From assembly GCA_017303335.1 (NCBI GenBank), contig JAFLBK010000001.1, positions 315,001-379,000 on the forward strand: a stretch of DNA of 64,000 bases. Reading direction: 5' to 3'. Shown here one piece after another: positions 1 through 10,766 of this stretch; the stretch's first letter is position 1; each line of letters opens with the position of its first letter. Source of the DNA: Chitinophagales bacterium. Its GTDB lineage: Bacteria; Bacteroidota; Bacteroidia; Chitinophagales; Chitinophagaceae. The notes beneath the pieces are model-generated. The model saw nothing but the letters and a program-made list of their open reading frames with translations. It was not told the origin of the DNA and did not search any database. The position numbers and the translations under genes were made by a program.

Positions 1-1
1 T

Positions 2-2176
2 ATCGACGACGACCTGCAGCTGGTTTGCTACACCGATCACCAGATCTTCCAGCGTTACCATAAATACAAGGTCAAACAGGCCTTCAGCAAGAACAAGGCG
101 CTTACGCTGAAAATGCTCCGGGAATTACAACCCGGCGATTTTGTAACGCATATCGATCACGGCGTGGGGGTTTACAGCGGCCTGCAAAAGATTGAAGTGA
201 ATGGCAAGATGCAGGAAGCGGTCCGCATCCTCTACCGCGACAATGATCTTCTATACGTGAATATTTCTTCCCTGCACAAGATCAGCAAGTACAGCGGCAA
301 GGAAGGCACCGTTCCGAAGATGAACAAGCTGGGCAGCGATGTATGGAACAAACTGAAGGATAAAACCAAGCGTCAGGTAAAAGACATCGCCACCGATCTC
401 ATCAAGCTCTACGCGAAGCGAAAAGCCCAGGAAGGTTTTGCGCATCACCCCGATAATTACCTGCAGACCGAACTGGAGGCCAGCTTCATTTATGAAGACA
501 CACCCGACCAGGCCAGGGCCACCGAAGACGTGAAGCGTGACATGGAGAAGCCATCGCCCATGGACCGGTTGGTATGCGGCGATGTGGGATTCGGCAAAAC
601 GGAAGTAGCCGTTCGGGCCGCTTTCAAAACCTGTTGCGACGGCAAGCAGGCCGCCGTACTGGTACCCACCACCATTCTTGCCTACCAGCATTATAAAACC
701 TTCGGCGAACGATTGAAAGATTTCCCGGTAACGGTCGATTTCATCAACCGTTTTAAATCGAGCAAAGAGCGAAAAGAAACACTGCAGAAAGTAGCCGAAG
801 GAAAGATTGATATCATCATCGGCACCCATGCCCTGCTGAACAAAGAAGTAAGGTTCAAAGACCTGGGCCTGATGATCATCGACGAAGAACAGAAATTCGG
901 CGTGGCGGCGAAAGAAAAACTCAAGCAGCTCCGCACCACGGTGGATTCCCTCACACTTACCGCCACACCCATACCCCGAACCCTGCAGTTCAGCCTGATG
1001 GGCGCCCGCGACCTGAGCATCATCAACACGCCCCCACCCAACCGGCAACCGATACAAACCGAAGTGATGGTGTTCAACGAAGACGCCATCCGGGACATCA
1101 TCTATTACGAAACCGAACGCGGAGGCCAGGTATTCTTCATCCATAACCGGGTAAAAGGACTTGCGGAGATGAAGGCGCTGATCCAGCATCTTTGTCCGGA
1201 CCTGAGCATCGCCTACGCACACGGGCAGATGGAAGGCGATCAGCTGGAAGACACCATCCTCGATTTCATGGACAAAAAATACGATGTGCTGGTGTGCACC
1301 AATATCGTGGAAAGCGGGGTGGACATTCCGAATGTGAATACCATCATCGTAAACAACGCACACCAGTTCGGGCTCAGCGACCTGCACCAGCTACGCGGCC
1401 GTGTGGGCCGGAGCAACAAGAAAGCTTTCTGCTATTTGTTCGCTCCGCCGATGAGCACCCTGCCGGCCGACAGCCGCAAGCGGCTCACCACCCTGGAACA
1501 ATACAGCGAACTCGGCAGCGGTTTCCAGATCGCCATGCGTGATCTCGACATCCGCGGCGCCGGTAATATGCTGGGTGGCGAACAAAGCGGTTTCATCGCC
1601 GAGATCGGTTTTGAAATGTACCAGAAGATCCTCGACGAAGCCATCCGCGAACTCAAGCGTACCGAGTTCAAGGAACTGTTCAAGGCCGAGATTCAACAGC
1701 AAGATGATTTCGTTTCCGACTGCAGCATCGATACCGACCTGGAGATACTGATCCCCGATGATTATGTAGAAAGCATTACCGAACGGCTCAGCCTTTATTC
1801 CCGCCTTGATAATTGCGAAACCGAGAACGATCTTGAAGCGTTCCACCAGGAGCTCAGCGATCGCTTCGGCCCCGTGCCGCCGCCGGTGGAAGACCTCTTC
1901 ACCACCGTACGTTGCCGCAAACTGGCCGTAGCCCTGGGCTTTGAGAAAATGCTCCTGCGCAACGAAACCCTCCGCTGCTTCTTCGTAGGCAACCCCGACT
2001 CTCCCTATTTCCAGGGCGAGGTTTTCAACGGCATTTTAAAATTCCTGCAAACAGGAACCAACAAAGCCAAGCTGAAACAGGTAGGCAAAAACGGCATCCT
2101 CGTTGTGGAGCAGGTGCGCTCGATGGCCGACCTGCATGATTTTTTAGCCCGTATGTCGAAAAGCGTTTCTTCTTAA
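2..2176 (+). CDS. mfd: Transcription-repair coupling factor Mfd, 5'-truncated
   Basis: This is the C-terminal 724 residues of Mfd, the ATP-driven translocase that removes stalled RNA polymerase at DNA lesions and recruits UvrA. The reading frame is open to the left edge, so the ATG at 113 is internal. Visible in order are the CarD-like polymerase-interaction domain (starting near LQPGDFVTHIDHGVGVY), Walker A in CGDVGFGKTEV, the DEEQ box, motif III TATPIPRTLQ, motif VI QLRGRVGRS and the C-terminal TRCF domain. The full-length protein is usually about 1,100-1,150 residues, so the UvrB-like N-terminal third lies outside the window. The MFS gene follows after 26 nt. Confidence 0.96.
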   Translation: MDDDLQLVCYTDHQIFQRYHKYKVKQAFSKNKALTLKMLRELQPGDFVTHIDHGVGVYSGLQKIEVNGKMQEAVRILYRDNDLLYVNISSLHKISKYSGKEGTVPKMNKLGSDVWNKLKDKTKRQVKDIATDLIKLYAKRKAQEGFAHHPDNYLQTELEASFIYEDTPDQARATEDVKRDMEKPSPMDRLVCGDVGFGKTEVAVRAAFKTCCDGKQAAVLVPTTILAYQHYKTFGERLKDFPVTVDFINRFKSSKERKETLQKVAEGKIDIIIGTHALLNKEVRFKDLGLMIIDEEQKFGVAAKEKLKQLRTTVDSLTLTATPIPRTLQFSLMGARDLSIINTPPPNRQPIQTEVMVFNEDAIRDIIYYETERGGQVFFIHNRVKGLAEMKALIQHLCPDLSIAYAHGQMEGDQLEDTILDFMDKKYDVLVCTNIVESGVDIPNVNTIIVNNAHQFGLSDLHQLRGRVGRSNKKAFCYLFAPPMSTLPADSRKRLTTLEQYSELGSGFQIAMRDLDIRGAGNMLGGEQSGFIAEIGFEMYQKILDEAIRELKRTEFKELFKAEIQQQDDFVSDCSIDTDLEILIPDDYVESITERLSLYSRLDNCETENDLEAFHQELSDRFGPVPPPVEDLFTTVRCRKLAVALGFEKMLLRNETLRCFFVGNPDSPYFQGEVFNGILKFLQTGTNKAKLKQVGKNGILVVEQVRSMADLHDFLARMSKSVSS

Positions 2177-2202
2177 CTTAGTCGGCAACCAGCCCCTCTT
2201 CC

Positions 2203-3420
2203 ATGCACAAAAAAGAATTCGGCCTGCTCTCGCTGCCGGTGATCGTGGCAGCCCTTGGTTTCTTTGTCGATGTATTCGACCTGCTGCTGTTCGGCATCGT
2301 TCGCAAACCCAGCCTGCGGGAACTCGGTTTATCCGACGAAGCCATCTTATCCGAAGGAGAACTGTTATTAAGCGTACAGATGACCGGCATGATGCTGGGC
2401 GGTATCGTATGGGGTATACTGGGCGATAAGAAAGGCCGGCTGAAAGTATTGTTCGGTTCCATACTCCTCTATTCCATCGCCAATATCGCCAACGGTTTTG
2501 TACAAACAACCGGTCAATACAGCATTATCCGTTTCATCGCCGGGTTCGGACTGGCCGGTGAATTGGGCGCCGGCATTACACTCACCAGCGAGATACTGGC
2601 AAAAGAAAAACGAGGATTGGCCGCAACCGTCATTGCCGTATGCGGTGTGCTGGGTGGTATCTCCGCTGCACTGCTCTATTCCGGCATCGGCGACTGGCGC
2701 ATGCTCTATTTCATCGGCGGCGGCCTTGGACTTGCGCTGCTCATTCTTCGCATCGCGGTGGCCGAAAGCAGCATGTACGATACCGTGAAAAAATCTTCCG
2801 TGCAACTCGGCAACTTCCTGCAGTTCTTTACCAGCAAAGAGCGGTTCAACCGGTACATGCGTGGCATACTCATCGGCCTCCCGGTGTGGTACATCATCGG
2901 CATCCTGGTATCCTTTGCCGACCAGTTTGGGAACCGCATGGGCATAGCCGGTGTAAAGCCGGGCGATGCGCTCATGTACCAGTACATCGGGTTGGGTTTG
3001 GGAGATATCTGCGCCGGGCTGCTCAGCAATGCCTGGAAGAGCCGCAGGAAAGCCCTCTTTGTTTTTTACGCGGTAACCATTCTGTTCATGATCCTGTTTT
3101 TTGTACAGGATCATTCCTCGCTGGCATGGTTCTACTTTGTGTGCGGCGGATTGGGATTCGGCGCCGGTATATCTGTGTTGTATATTACTACTTCGGCGGA
3201 GCAGTTCGGAACAAACCTGCGGGCATCTGCATCTATTTCCATCACCAATATGGTTCGGGGTTTCACGCCCCTCATGCTCCTTTGCTTTGCGCAATTGCGA
3301 AAATTGACCGATTATGTTTCGGCCGCCTGGATACTGGGCGCCGTGGTGATGCTCATCGGCATCGTGGCGCTCTGGTTTACTGAAGAAAGTTTTGGGAAAG
3401 ACCTGGACTTCACCGAATGA
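2203..3420 (+). CDS. MFS transporter
   Basis: A 405-residue major facilitator superfamily permease of the inner membrane. The whole length is made of hydrophobic segments consistent with 12 TM helices, and the loop between TM2 and TM3 carries the MFS motif A (GILGDKKGRLK). The substrate cannot be read from the sequence. It starts 26 nt after mfd and may be co-transcribed with it, since no terminator is visible between them. It ends 19 nt before the convergent DUF3857 gene. Confidence 0.85.
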   Translation: MHKKEFGLLSLPVIVAALGFFVDVFDLLLFGIVRKPSLRELGLSDEAILSEGELLLSVQMTGMMLGGIVWGILGDKKGRLKVLFGSILLYSIANIANGFVQTTGQYSIIRFIAGFGLAGELGAGITLTSEILAKEKRGLAATVIAVCGVLGGISAALLYSGIGDWRMLYFIGGGLGLALLILRIAVAESSMYDTVKKSSVQLGNFLQFFTSKERFNRYMRGILIGLPVWYIIGILVSFADQFGNRMGIAGVKPGDALMYQYIGLGLGDICAGLLSNAWKSRRKALFVFYAVTILFMILFFVQDHSSLAWFYFVCGGLGFGAGISVLYITTSAEQFGTNLRASASISITNMVRGFTPLMLLCFAQLRKLTDYVSAAWILGAVVMLIGIVALWFTEESFGKDLDFTE

Positions 3421-3439
3421 CGGCGCAATATTTCGCAGC

Positions 3440-5341
3440 TCATTCTTTTTTTACCACGATCTTCTCATTCATATCGGCCGACACCTGTTTGCGGAAATCG
3501 TACAGCTCCTTGTAATCGGCCGCTTTCACGATCCGTTCTTTGAGCTGAAGCCAGGCGTAAGCAGTGAGTGTGCGGGTAGCCGCGTCCCACGCATACGTAC
3601 AGGTATACTGCGCAAAAGGCTTGCTTACCGACCGGTTCTGGGGAAGATTTTCGAGGGTATACCCGGCCGGGAATTTATATATGGTTGTATCGAATGACTG
3701 GTAGGGATACGTGAAATGATAGTCGCGGATACGTTCATTGTTCTCCGGGATGTCTTCATGGAAGATCGGATAAAGCCTCGGTTCAAAGAACAACTTGGAA
3801 CCCGCGTTGAAGGAATACACTTTCTCGTATTTCATCTCTGCCTTGAGCCAGTAAGGGTTACTTACTTTATTAGCTACGGACAACTTAAAGGCATCAGGTT
3901 GTTTCCAGGTTTTCTCTGTTAAAAAGAATTTACGCTTCTCATCATCCTTCATGTCATGAAACTGCATCAGTAATTCATCTCGTTCTTCTCCTGTAAAACT
4001 GCATGCTGTATTTACAAGCGCTCCTCCATCCGTATCCACTTCGATAACCGTTCGGACCGCATTTGTATTTTTCTGGCTGGTACTTATGGGTGTATTTACT
4101 AACACACCACCGTTATCGGTAATCATCATGGCCTTTCGATTTTCTGTCCATGGGCCAAGTTCCGCAAAAGGCAATGTGGTGCTGGTGCATTCAAGCCAGA
4201 TTGAGTCTTTTGATTGGGGAATACAAAGTATAACGTGATTAAAATAGTGGATGGGAAAATCCTCAAAAACGGTAGTGGGATTCTTGTTTCCTTCTATTAT
4301 TACCACATTTGATTTTACTCCAACAGCCGTTAAAACGGATCGCAAATAATTGCTCAAGGCCTTGCAGTCTCCATATTTCTTATCATCGACAAAGCTTGCC
4401 GGAAATGGCCTTAACCCTCCAATACCTAACTGTATGCTTACATAACGCATATTATTCTGGAGATAATTATACAAGACTTCGGCTTTTTCCCGATCTGTTT
4501 TCATGTCCTTCACAAGGTTGTTATAAAACACTTTTCTTTCGTCTTTTAATTCCGATGTTTTCAAATACACTCGGCTATACCATTCACCAAAGCTTTTCCA
4601 ACTTGACATATCTCCATCATACTCGTCTAACTGAAATCTTGTTGGCCCTAACAAGACCTGGGGCAGATATTTATCCGGTGGGCCGCTATTTCGTTCCACC
4701 TTTATTGCGGGAAGATTTTTTACTTCCCACTGATATGAAACTTTAGAGCCATCCCGTTTTATTACGGGCCGGTAATTGCAGTTTAACACCTTATACCGGA
4801 TGGGTAAATCCACAGGGCCTTCTACCTCGAACACTGCATGCTGAACGGCGTTATACGGTACCTGGAAATAATTACCGGGATAATGAAAGAGGCCTTTATG
4901 CTGCACCTCATAATTAATCTCTATAGTGACCGGGTAAGCCGGCGCCGTTACACTAAAATAGGTAACCTTACCATCAGGCACCAATCCCGACCCGGTATAC
5001 GCCTGGGTCATCATCTCTTTTTTGGTAAAGGTGTTCCGTTTAATTCCCATTGCATCGTATACCCTTATTTCGGCATCTTCCAGTACTTGAAATCTATCAG
5101 AAAGCTGTTGAAACGCTAAATATTCTTTTCCGCTTTCATTTAAAACAGTATATACTTCATGTACCTTATACTTTGCGCTATTGGGATCTTTGAGAATAAA
5201 TTTTATATTTTCTTCCCGGGTAATCACATTTGCTCCTTTCCTCAGTGAATCGGGTATTGTCAGCACCGAATAGATATTTTCCTGTGCAGTGGCGGCAATG
5301 GCTACTATAATAAATGCTGTAAGTTGGTACAATCGCTTCAT
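3440..5341 (-). CDS. DUF3857 / transglutaminase-like exported protein
   Basis: A 633-residue protein with a signal peptide (residues 1-20, cleaved after ATAQ). A DUF3857 region covers about residues 50-220, followed by a transglutaminase-like core with Cys326 (YGDCKALS) and His369 (YFNHVIL) as likely catalytic residues, and a DUF3858-like C-terminus. Proteins of this build are common exported proteins in Bacteroidota; their substrates are unknown. The gene reads clearly richer in A+T than mfd, gyrB and the PKD gene around it (judged by eye), which could mean a different history or low expression. It is convergent with the MFS gene. Confidence 0.85.
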   Translation of the reverse strand: MKRLYQLTAFIIVAIAATAQENIYSVLTIPDSLRKGANVITREENIKFILKDPNSAKYKVHEVYTVLNESGKEYLAFQQLSDRFQVLEDAEIRVYDAMGIKRNTFTKKEMMTQAYTGSGLVPDGKVTYFSVTAPAYPVTIEINYEVQHKGLFHYPGNYFQVPYNAVQHAVFEVEGPVDLPIRYKVLNCNYRPVIKRDGSKVSYQWEVKNLPAIKVERNSGPPDKYLPQVLLGPTRFQLDEYDGDMSSWKSFGEWYSRVYLKTSELKDERKVFYNNLVKDMKTDREKAEVLYNYLQNNMRYVSIQLGIGGLRPFPASFVDDKKYGDCKALSNYLRSVLTAVGVKSNVVIIEGNKNPTTVFEDFPIHYFNHVILCIPQSKDSIWLECTSTTLPFAELGPWTENRKAMMITDNGGVLVNTPISTSQKNTNAVRTVIEVDTDGGALVNTACSFTGEERDELLMQFHDMKDDEKRKFFLTEKTWKQPDAFKLSVANKVSNPYWLKAEMKYEKVYSFNAGSKLFFEPRLYPIFHEDIPENNERIRDYHFTYPYQSFDTTIYKFPAGYTLENLPQNRSVSKPFAQYTCTYAWDAATRTLTAYAWLQLKERIVKAADYKELYDFRKQVSADMNEKIVVKKE

Positions 5342-5394
5342 TGCAGGCAGATTAAAAGAATGTTTCCGAAAAATAATATTTTTTACCTAATCTA

Positions 5395-8079
5395 TCAGCG
5401 TATCAACAGGAAGCTTTGCCGTTTGCTGATGACATGCCCCAGAAAATCGGTGCCGCTTACGATCACCACGTATGTACCGGTTTCCTGGCGTACGCCTTTA
5501 AGATTGCCATCCCAGCCTTTGCGGTGATCGGTACTGTAAAAAAGCAATTGGCCCCAGCGGTTGTATATTTTCATGAAACCGAACCGGTCGATGCCCACGG
5601 GTATGCCCCTGTACAGATCGTTGAGTCCGTCGTTATTGGGCGAGAAGGCGTTGGGAAGGTAGATATCGGGCCCTTTATAAATCTTCACCGTAACATCATC
5701 ATAGCTTTCGCAGCCCTGGTCGGTATAGGCCTTTACGATAAAGGTTTGGGTGCTTTGCAGGATGGCCACCGGGTTGGCGCTGTTTGCATCACTGAGGCCG
5801 GTAGCCGGGCTCCAGCTGTAATGAACCCCGCCGGTTGCGTGCAGGGGAACCGGCTGACCCGCGGCAGCGATGGTATCGTTGCCTGCAAAGGCATGTGTAC
5901 TGTAGATGATGATATTCCGGTTGATGGTACCGGATGGGCAGCCTTGTGCGGATACGGCCGACAAGGTAACATTGTAAATACCCTCGCCGGCATATGCATG
6001 TTGCGCCTGTAAGCCATTGGCCGATGAGCCATCGCCGAAATTCCAGCGCCAGTCGGTGATCGTGATGCCGGCAACACTGCTCCCGGTAAAGTGTACGGGT
6101 ATGCTGTTACAGGCATTATTGAATTGCATGGCGATGACGGGCTTGGGGTATACTTCAAAGGTTTTGAACAGGGTATCGCTTTTGCAACCCGCCACATTGC
6201 TCGCTACCAACCCGATGGTATGTATGCCTGCCGGGAATAACTGAACCGGGTTACGGGTATTGCTGAATACAGCTCCGTTCTCCACCCATGTCCATTGCGT
6301 TACGGTTCCGCCCGGCACAAGAGAAGAATCGCTGAACTGCACCGGTATATTGCTGCAGAGCGGACTGCTGTAACCAAATTTCGCGACGGCATTGGCTTCT
6401 ACATTTATGGATTTGCTGAGCGTATCGGAGATGCAACCCCGGCTGTTGGTAACCACCAGGCGTATCGTAACCGGGCCATAGGTTGTATAGGTTACCGTTG
6501 GGTTTTGCTGGGTGGAGAACTGGCCATTGCCCAGGTCCCACCACCAGGCAACGATGGGGAATCCGTCGGTAACATACGAGGAGTCCTGCAAGGTTACCGA
6601 AGCCTGCGAACAGATGAACTGGTCTTTGACCGCGGGATGCGGTTTATCCACCACAAAAACATTTTTCGTTTTCACCCGCACGCAGTCATTATCCGGCCCC
6701 GCTACCAGGGTAACGGGATGAAGTCCGGGTGTTGTGAAGGTATATACCGGGTTCTGCGTGTTGAGGATATTTCCTTCCATGTTCCAGTTCCATCCGCCGA
6801 TACTGCCATCGGGCAAAACCGTACTCAGGTCGTGGAAGAATGTGGGCTGCCCGAGGCATACCGAATCCGTAAAATCAAAATCCACCACCGGCAACCGTTT
6901 TACGATCACCCGTACAGTGGTATCCGATTGACAGCCTTCCAGCGTTGATACAGCCAACCGCACATTTTTATAACCATAGTTGAGATAGGTAATCAATGGA
7001 TTTTGCGCTGTGGAGGTTATGCCATCCCCAAAATCCCAATACCAGTTGTTGATCGTTCCGTGAACGAGGTAGGAAGAATCATAGAATTGATTGTTCTGCC
7101 CGATGCAGTTACTGAAATTGGCAGCGAGCCGTATGGCGGAAACCGGCTTGGTTCCCACCCGTATCACCTGTGCAAAATTGGCTGTGCATCCATCGGCGCC
7201 GATGACCAGCAGGCTCACGGTAAAATCGCCATGTGTTGTATAGGTATGAACAGGGTTGATGTTTACTGAATCGATCGGACTTCCATCGCCAAAGTCCCAG
7301 TAGAATTTGGCGATATTGGTAAAGGAAACCGTAGAGTCGAAAAAGTTGATGGGTTCGCCCACGCATCTTTTTTGATTGGGGGCAAGATGAAAGGAAGGGT
7401 TGAGCGCCGTTTTGAATTGCTGCAGGTTGTACTCGCCGCCGGTACTGCCGGTAAACCCCCAGAACACCATTGGGTTGCCCCCCAACACCGTGGTTACAAA
7501 ATCCTGGGTAGCGGTCACCCGTTGCACACCGTCGATATAGGCGGTGATGGTCTTGCTGGCTGCGTTCCAGGTAATGCGGAAGGCATGCCACTGGCCGTCT
7601 TCAATATTATCATTGCCGCTGATGGCCTGAACCGGGCCGGCGATATTATTGGCGGAAAGATGATTGAGGTCGCCGTTCAGTTGTATCGCGATGTGATCAA
7701 AGGCGGGGTCATTATCCGGGGATGTATTCTGATAGGTGTCGAGTGTAATGCCAACGGCGGGTGTGATACCCTCGTATCCCAGTCCGCTCCCCGCCGAACC
7801 CACACTTGTGCTGATGGGTTGCAGTACAAAAGCGATCCCGTCGGCGCCGGGACTGTTCAGACTTCCTAAAAAAACATCGAATTTGAAATCGAAGGATTGA
7901 GACAGGTCGATCTTATTATTGTTCCAGACCGATCCGGTGAGGAAGGTGGCTTCCTGCGTAAGCCGGTACTGGTTGCAGGAAACCTGCTGGGCATTCCCAT
8001 TCACCGTATACTGCGCATGGGAGAACTGGAACCAAATGAGCAGCAGCCCGGCGACCCTGAATTTTCTTAGTGATCTCAT
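5395..8079 (-). CDS. Secreted lectin-PKD protein with type IX secretion C-terminal domain
   Basis: An 894-residue surface or secreted protein. After a signal peptide (about residues 1-22) comes an L-type-lectin/concanavalin-like domain (about 25-225, with FVLQPIS and HAFRITWNA as landmarks). Six PKD-type domains follow (about 230-735), several with the WxFGDG turn. An Ig-like linker and a CHU_C gliding-motility-associated C-terminal domain (about 805-894, starting IYLPNAFSPNNDGLND) complete it. That ending is the type-B sorting signal for the type IX secretion system. The role is probably carbohydrate binding or adhesion at the cell surface; the ligand is unknown. Confidence 0.9.
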   Translation of the reverse strand: MRSLRKFRVAGLLLIWFQFSHAQYTVNGNAQQVSCNQYRLTQEATFLTGSVWNNNKIDLSQSFDFKFDVFLGSLNSPGADGIAFVLQPISTSVGSAGSGLGYEGITPAVGITLDTYQNTSPDNDPAFDHIAIQLNGDLNHLSANNIAGPVQAISGNDNIEDGQWHAFRITWNAASKTITAYIDGVQRVTATQDFVTTVLGGNPMVFWGFTGSTGGEYNLQQFKTALNPSFHLAPNQKRCVGEPINFFDSTVSFTNIAKFYWDFGDGSPIDSVNINPVHTYTTHGDFTVSLLVIGADGCTANFAQVIRVGTKPVSAIRLAANFSNCIGQNNQFYDSSYLVHGTINNWYWDFGDGITSTAQNPLITYLNYGYKNVRLAVSTLEGCQSDTTVRVIVKRLPVVDFDFTDSVCLGQPTFFHDLSTVLPDGSIGGWNWNMEGNILNTQNPVYTFTTPGLHPVTLVAGPDNDCVRVKTKNVFVVDKPHPAVKDQFICSQASVTLQDSSYVTDGFPIVAWWWDLGNGQFSTQQNPTVTYTTYGPVTIRLVVTNSRGCISDTLSKSINVEANAVAKFGYSSPLCSNIPVQFSDSSLVPGGTVTQWTWVENGAVFSNTRNPVQLFPAGIHTIGLVASNVAGCKSDTLFKTFEVYPKPVIAMQFNNACNSIPVHFTGSSVAGITITDWRWNFGDGSSANGLQAQHAYAGEGIYNVTLSAVSAQGCPSGTINRNIIIYSTHAFAGNDTIAAAGQPVPLHATGGVHYSWSPATGLSDANSANPVAILQSTQTFIVKAYTDQGCESYDDVTVKIYKGPDIYLPNAFSPNNDGLNDLYRGIPVGIDRFGFMKIYNRWGQLLFYSTDHRKGWDGNLKGVRQETGTYVVIVSGTDFLGHVISKRQSFLLIR

Positions 8080-8129
8080 CCGGGTATAAAAATAAACCCA
8101 ATCCGCCGCATTCAGGGGTTTCAGTCAAT

Positions 8130-8161
8130 AAAAAAGGCCATCCACCGGTTGGTGGATGGCC
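8130..8161 (-). terminator. Rho-independent terminator of the small gene at 8185-8385
   Basis: Read on the minus strand, the 11-bp perfect stem GGCCATCCACC / GGTGGATGGCC with a 4-nt loop is followed by a run of six T. It lies 23 nt after the stop of the small DUF5679-like gene. Confidence 0.85.
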
Positions 8162-8184
8162 CTGATAAGTTGCTGCATCGTTGT

Positions 8185-8385
8185 TTACCAGGCTTTTTTA
8201 GCTACTCCGTTCTTAACGGCTTCCAGCGCTGTAGCTTCATTGAGCATGGTGGTCATTTTATTTCCTTTCCCGTCGTGCCCCTGGGCCATATAGCCGCCGC
8301 GGGCTGTTTTGGTGATTACTGCATCCTGCATCGGAACATTTTTTTCCTTTGTCTTCATGCAATAAGCGGTTAACATTTTAGACAT
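8185..8385 (-). CDS. Small DUF5679-like protein
   Basis: A 66-residue protein (MSKMLTAYCMKTKEKNVPMQ...). It resembles the short DUF5679-type proteins that begin with AYCxKxKxK, but only one cysteine is present, so no zinc knuckle is complete. The frame stays open upstream to a TTG at 8466. I chose the ATG at 8385 because the protein family starts here and because the upstream residues look like non-coding sequence. It has its own strong terminator, so it is probably a single-gene transcript. Function unknown. Confidence 0.6.
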   Translation of the reverse strand: MSKMLTAYCMKTKEKNVPMQDAVITKTARGGYMAQGHDGKGNKMTTMLNEATALEAVKNGVAKKAW

Positions 8386-8499
8386 TTTCTTGAATTTATG
8401 GTTAGTAATATGGGTTGAAGCACTGCACTTCGGGCAACAAGCTACTGAAATTCCGGGTTTTTGCAAAGGGAGCGATATCCACCCGGTCCAACGGATTCG

Positions 8500-8522
8500 C
8501 CTGCCTGCCGGCAGAGGCAGGT
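8500..8522. repeat. Short GC-rich palindromic repeat (CCTGCC type)
   Basis: CCTGCCTGCCGGCAGAGGCAGG forms a near-perfect palindrome (CCTGCC / GGCAGG arms) in the gap between the small gene and the 3' end of gyrB. It has no T-run on either strand, so it is not a standard terminator. From memory, similar palindromes recur between genes in Bacteroidota genomes. It may stabilise the gyrB mRNA 3' end. Confidence 0.55.
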
Positions 8523-8537
8523 CTGACCGGCCTTCGT

Positions 8538-10550
<2,013 letters not shown>

Positions 10551-10561
10551 TCACATGCGTG

Positions 10562-10593
10562 CAAATGTACGAAAAAGCAGGGCGAAACGGCAA
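10562..10593 (-). promoter_or_regulatory. gyrB promoter
   Basis: On the minus strand the -7 element TACATTTG lies at 10562-10569, with a TTG (-33-type) at 10591-10593 and a 21-nt spacer. Both match the Bacteroidota promoter consensus. The start codon of gyrB is 44 nt downstream of the -7 element. Confidence 0.7.
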
Positions 10594-10642
10594 TTACCCG
10601 GCTCTTATTTTACCCTGTTTTTATACACAAAATCCGGCTGGT

Positions 10643-10668
10643 TTTCAGCGTAAAGAACGGCGCTGAAA
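10643..10668. promoter_or_regulatory. Inverted repeat between gyrB and the AraC gene
   Basis: A perfect 8-bp inverted repeat, TTTCAGCG / CGCTGAAA with 10 nt between the arms, lies about 100 nt upstream of the AraC-type gene and about 50 nt upstream of the gyrB -33 element. It could be an operator or an RNA hairpin. It has no T-run. Confidence 0.35.
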
Positions 10669-10750
10669 CACCCCGCTCAGGGGTACCGAAAACCCGCATT
10701 ACCTAAACCACTTACCCAAACCCCTCCTTCACTGTTTAAACATTCTTTCG

Positions 10751-10758
10751 TATATTTG
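10751..10758 (+). promoter_or_regulatory. -7 promoter element of the AraC-type gene
   Basis: TATATTTG matches the TAnnTTTG consensus exactly. It ends only 8 nt before the annotated ATG at 10767. This implies either an extremely short or absent leader, or translation from the in-frame ATG at 10815. Confidence 0.5.
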
Positions 10759-10766
10759 TATTTGTC

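Noticed and set aside
251..1387. A 378-residue open frame opposite mfd
   Set aside because: Antisense to a conserved gene, with no signal of coding such as a promoter or family resemblance.
8386..8466. An N-terminal extension of the DUF5679-like gene with CCPKC
   Set aside because: It starts at TTG and the two cysteine pairs look attractive for zinc binding, but the family starts at MSKM or close to it.
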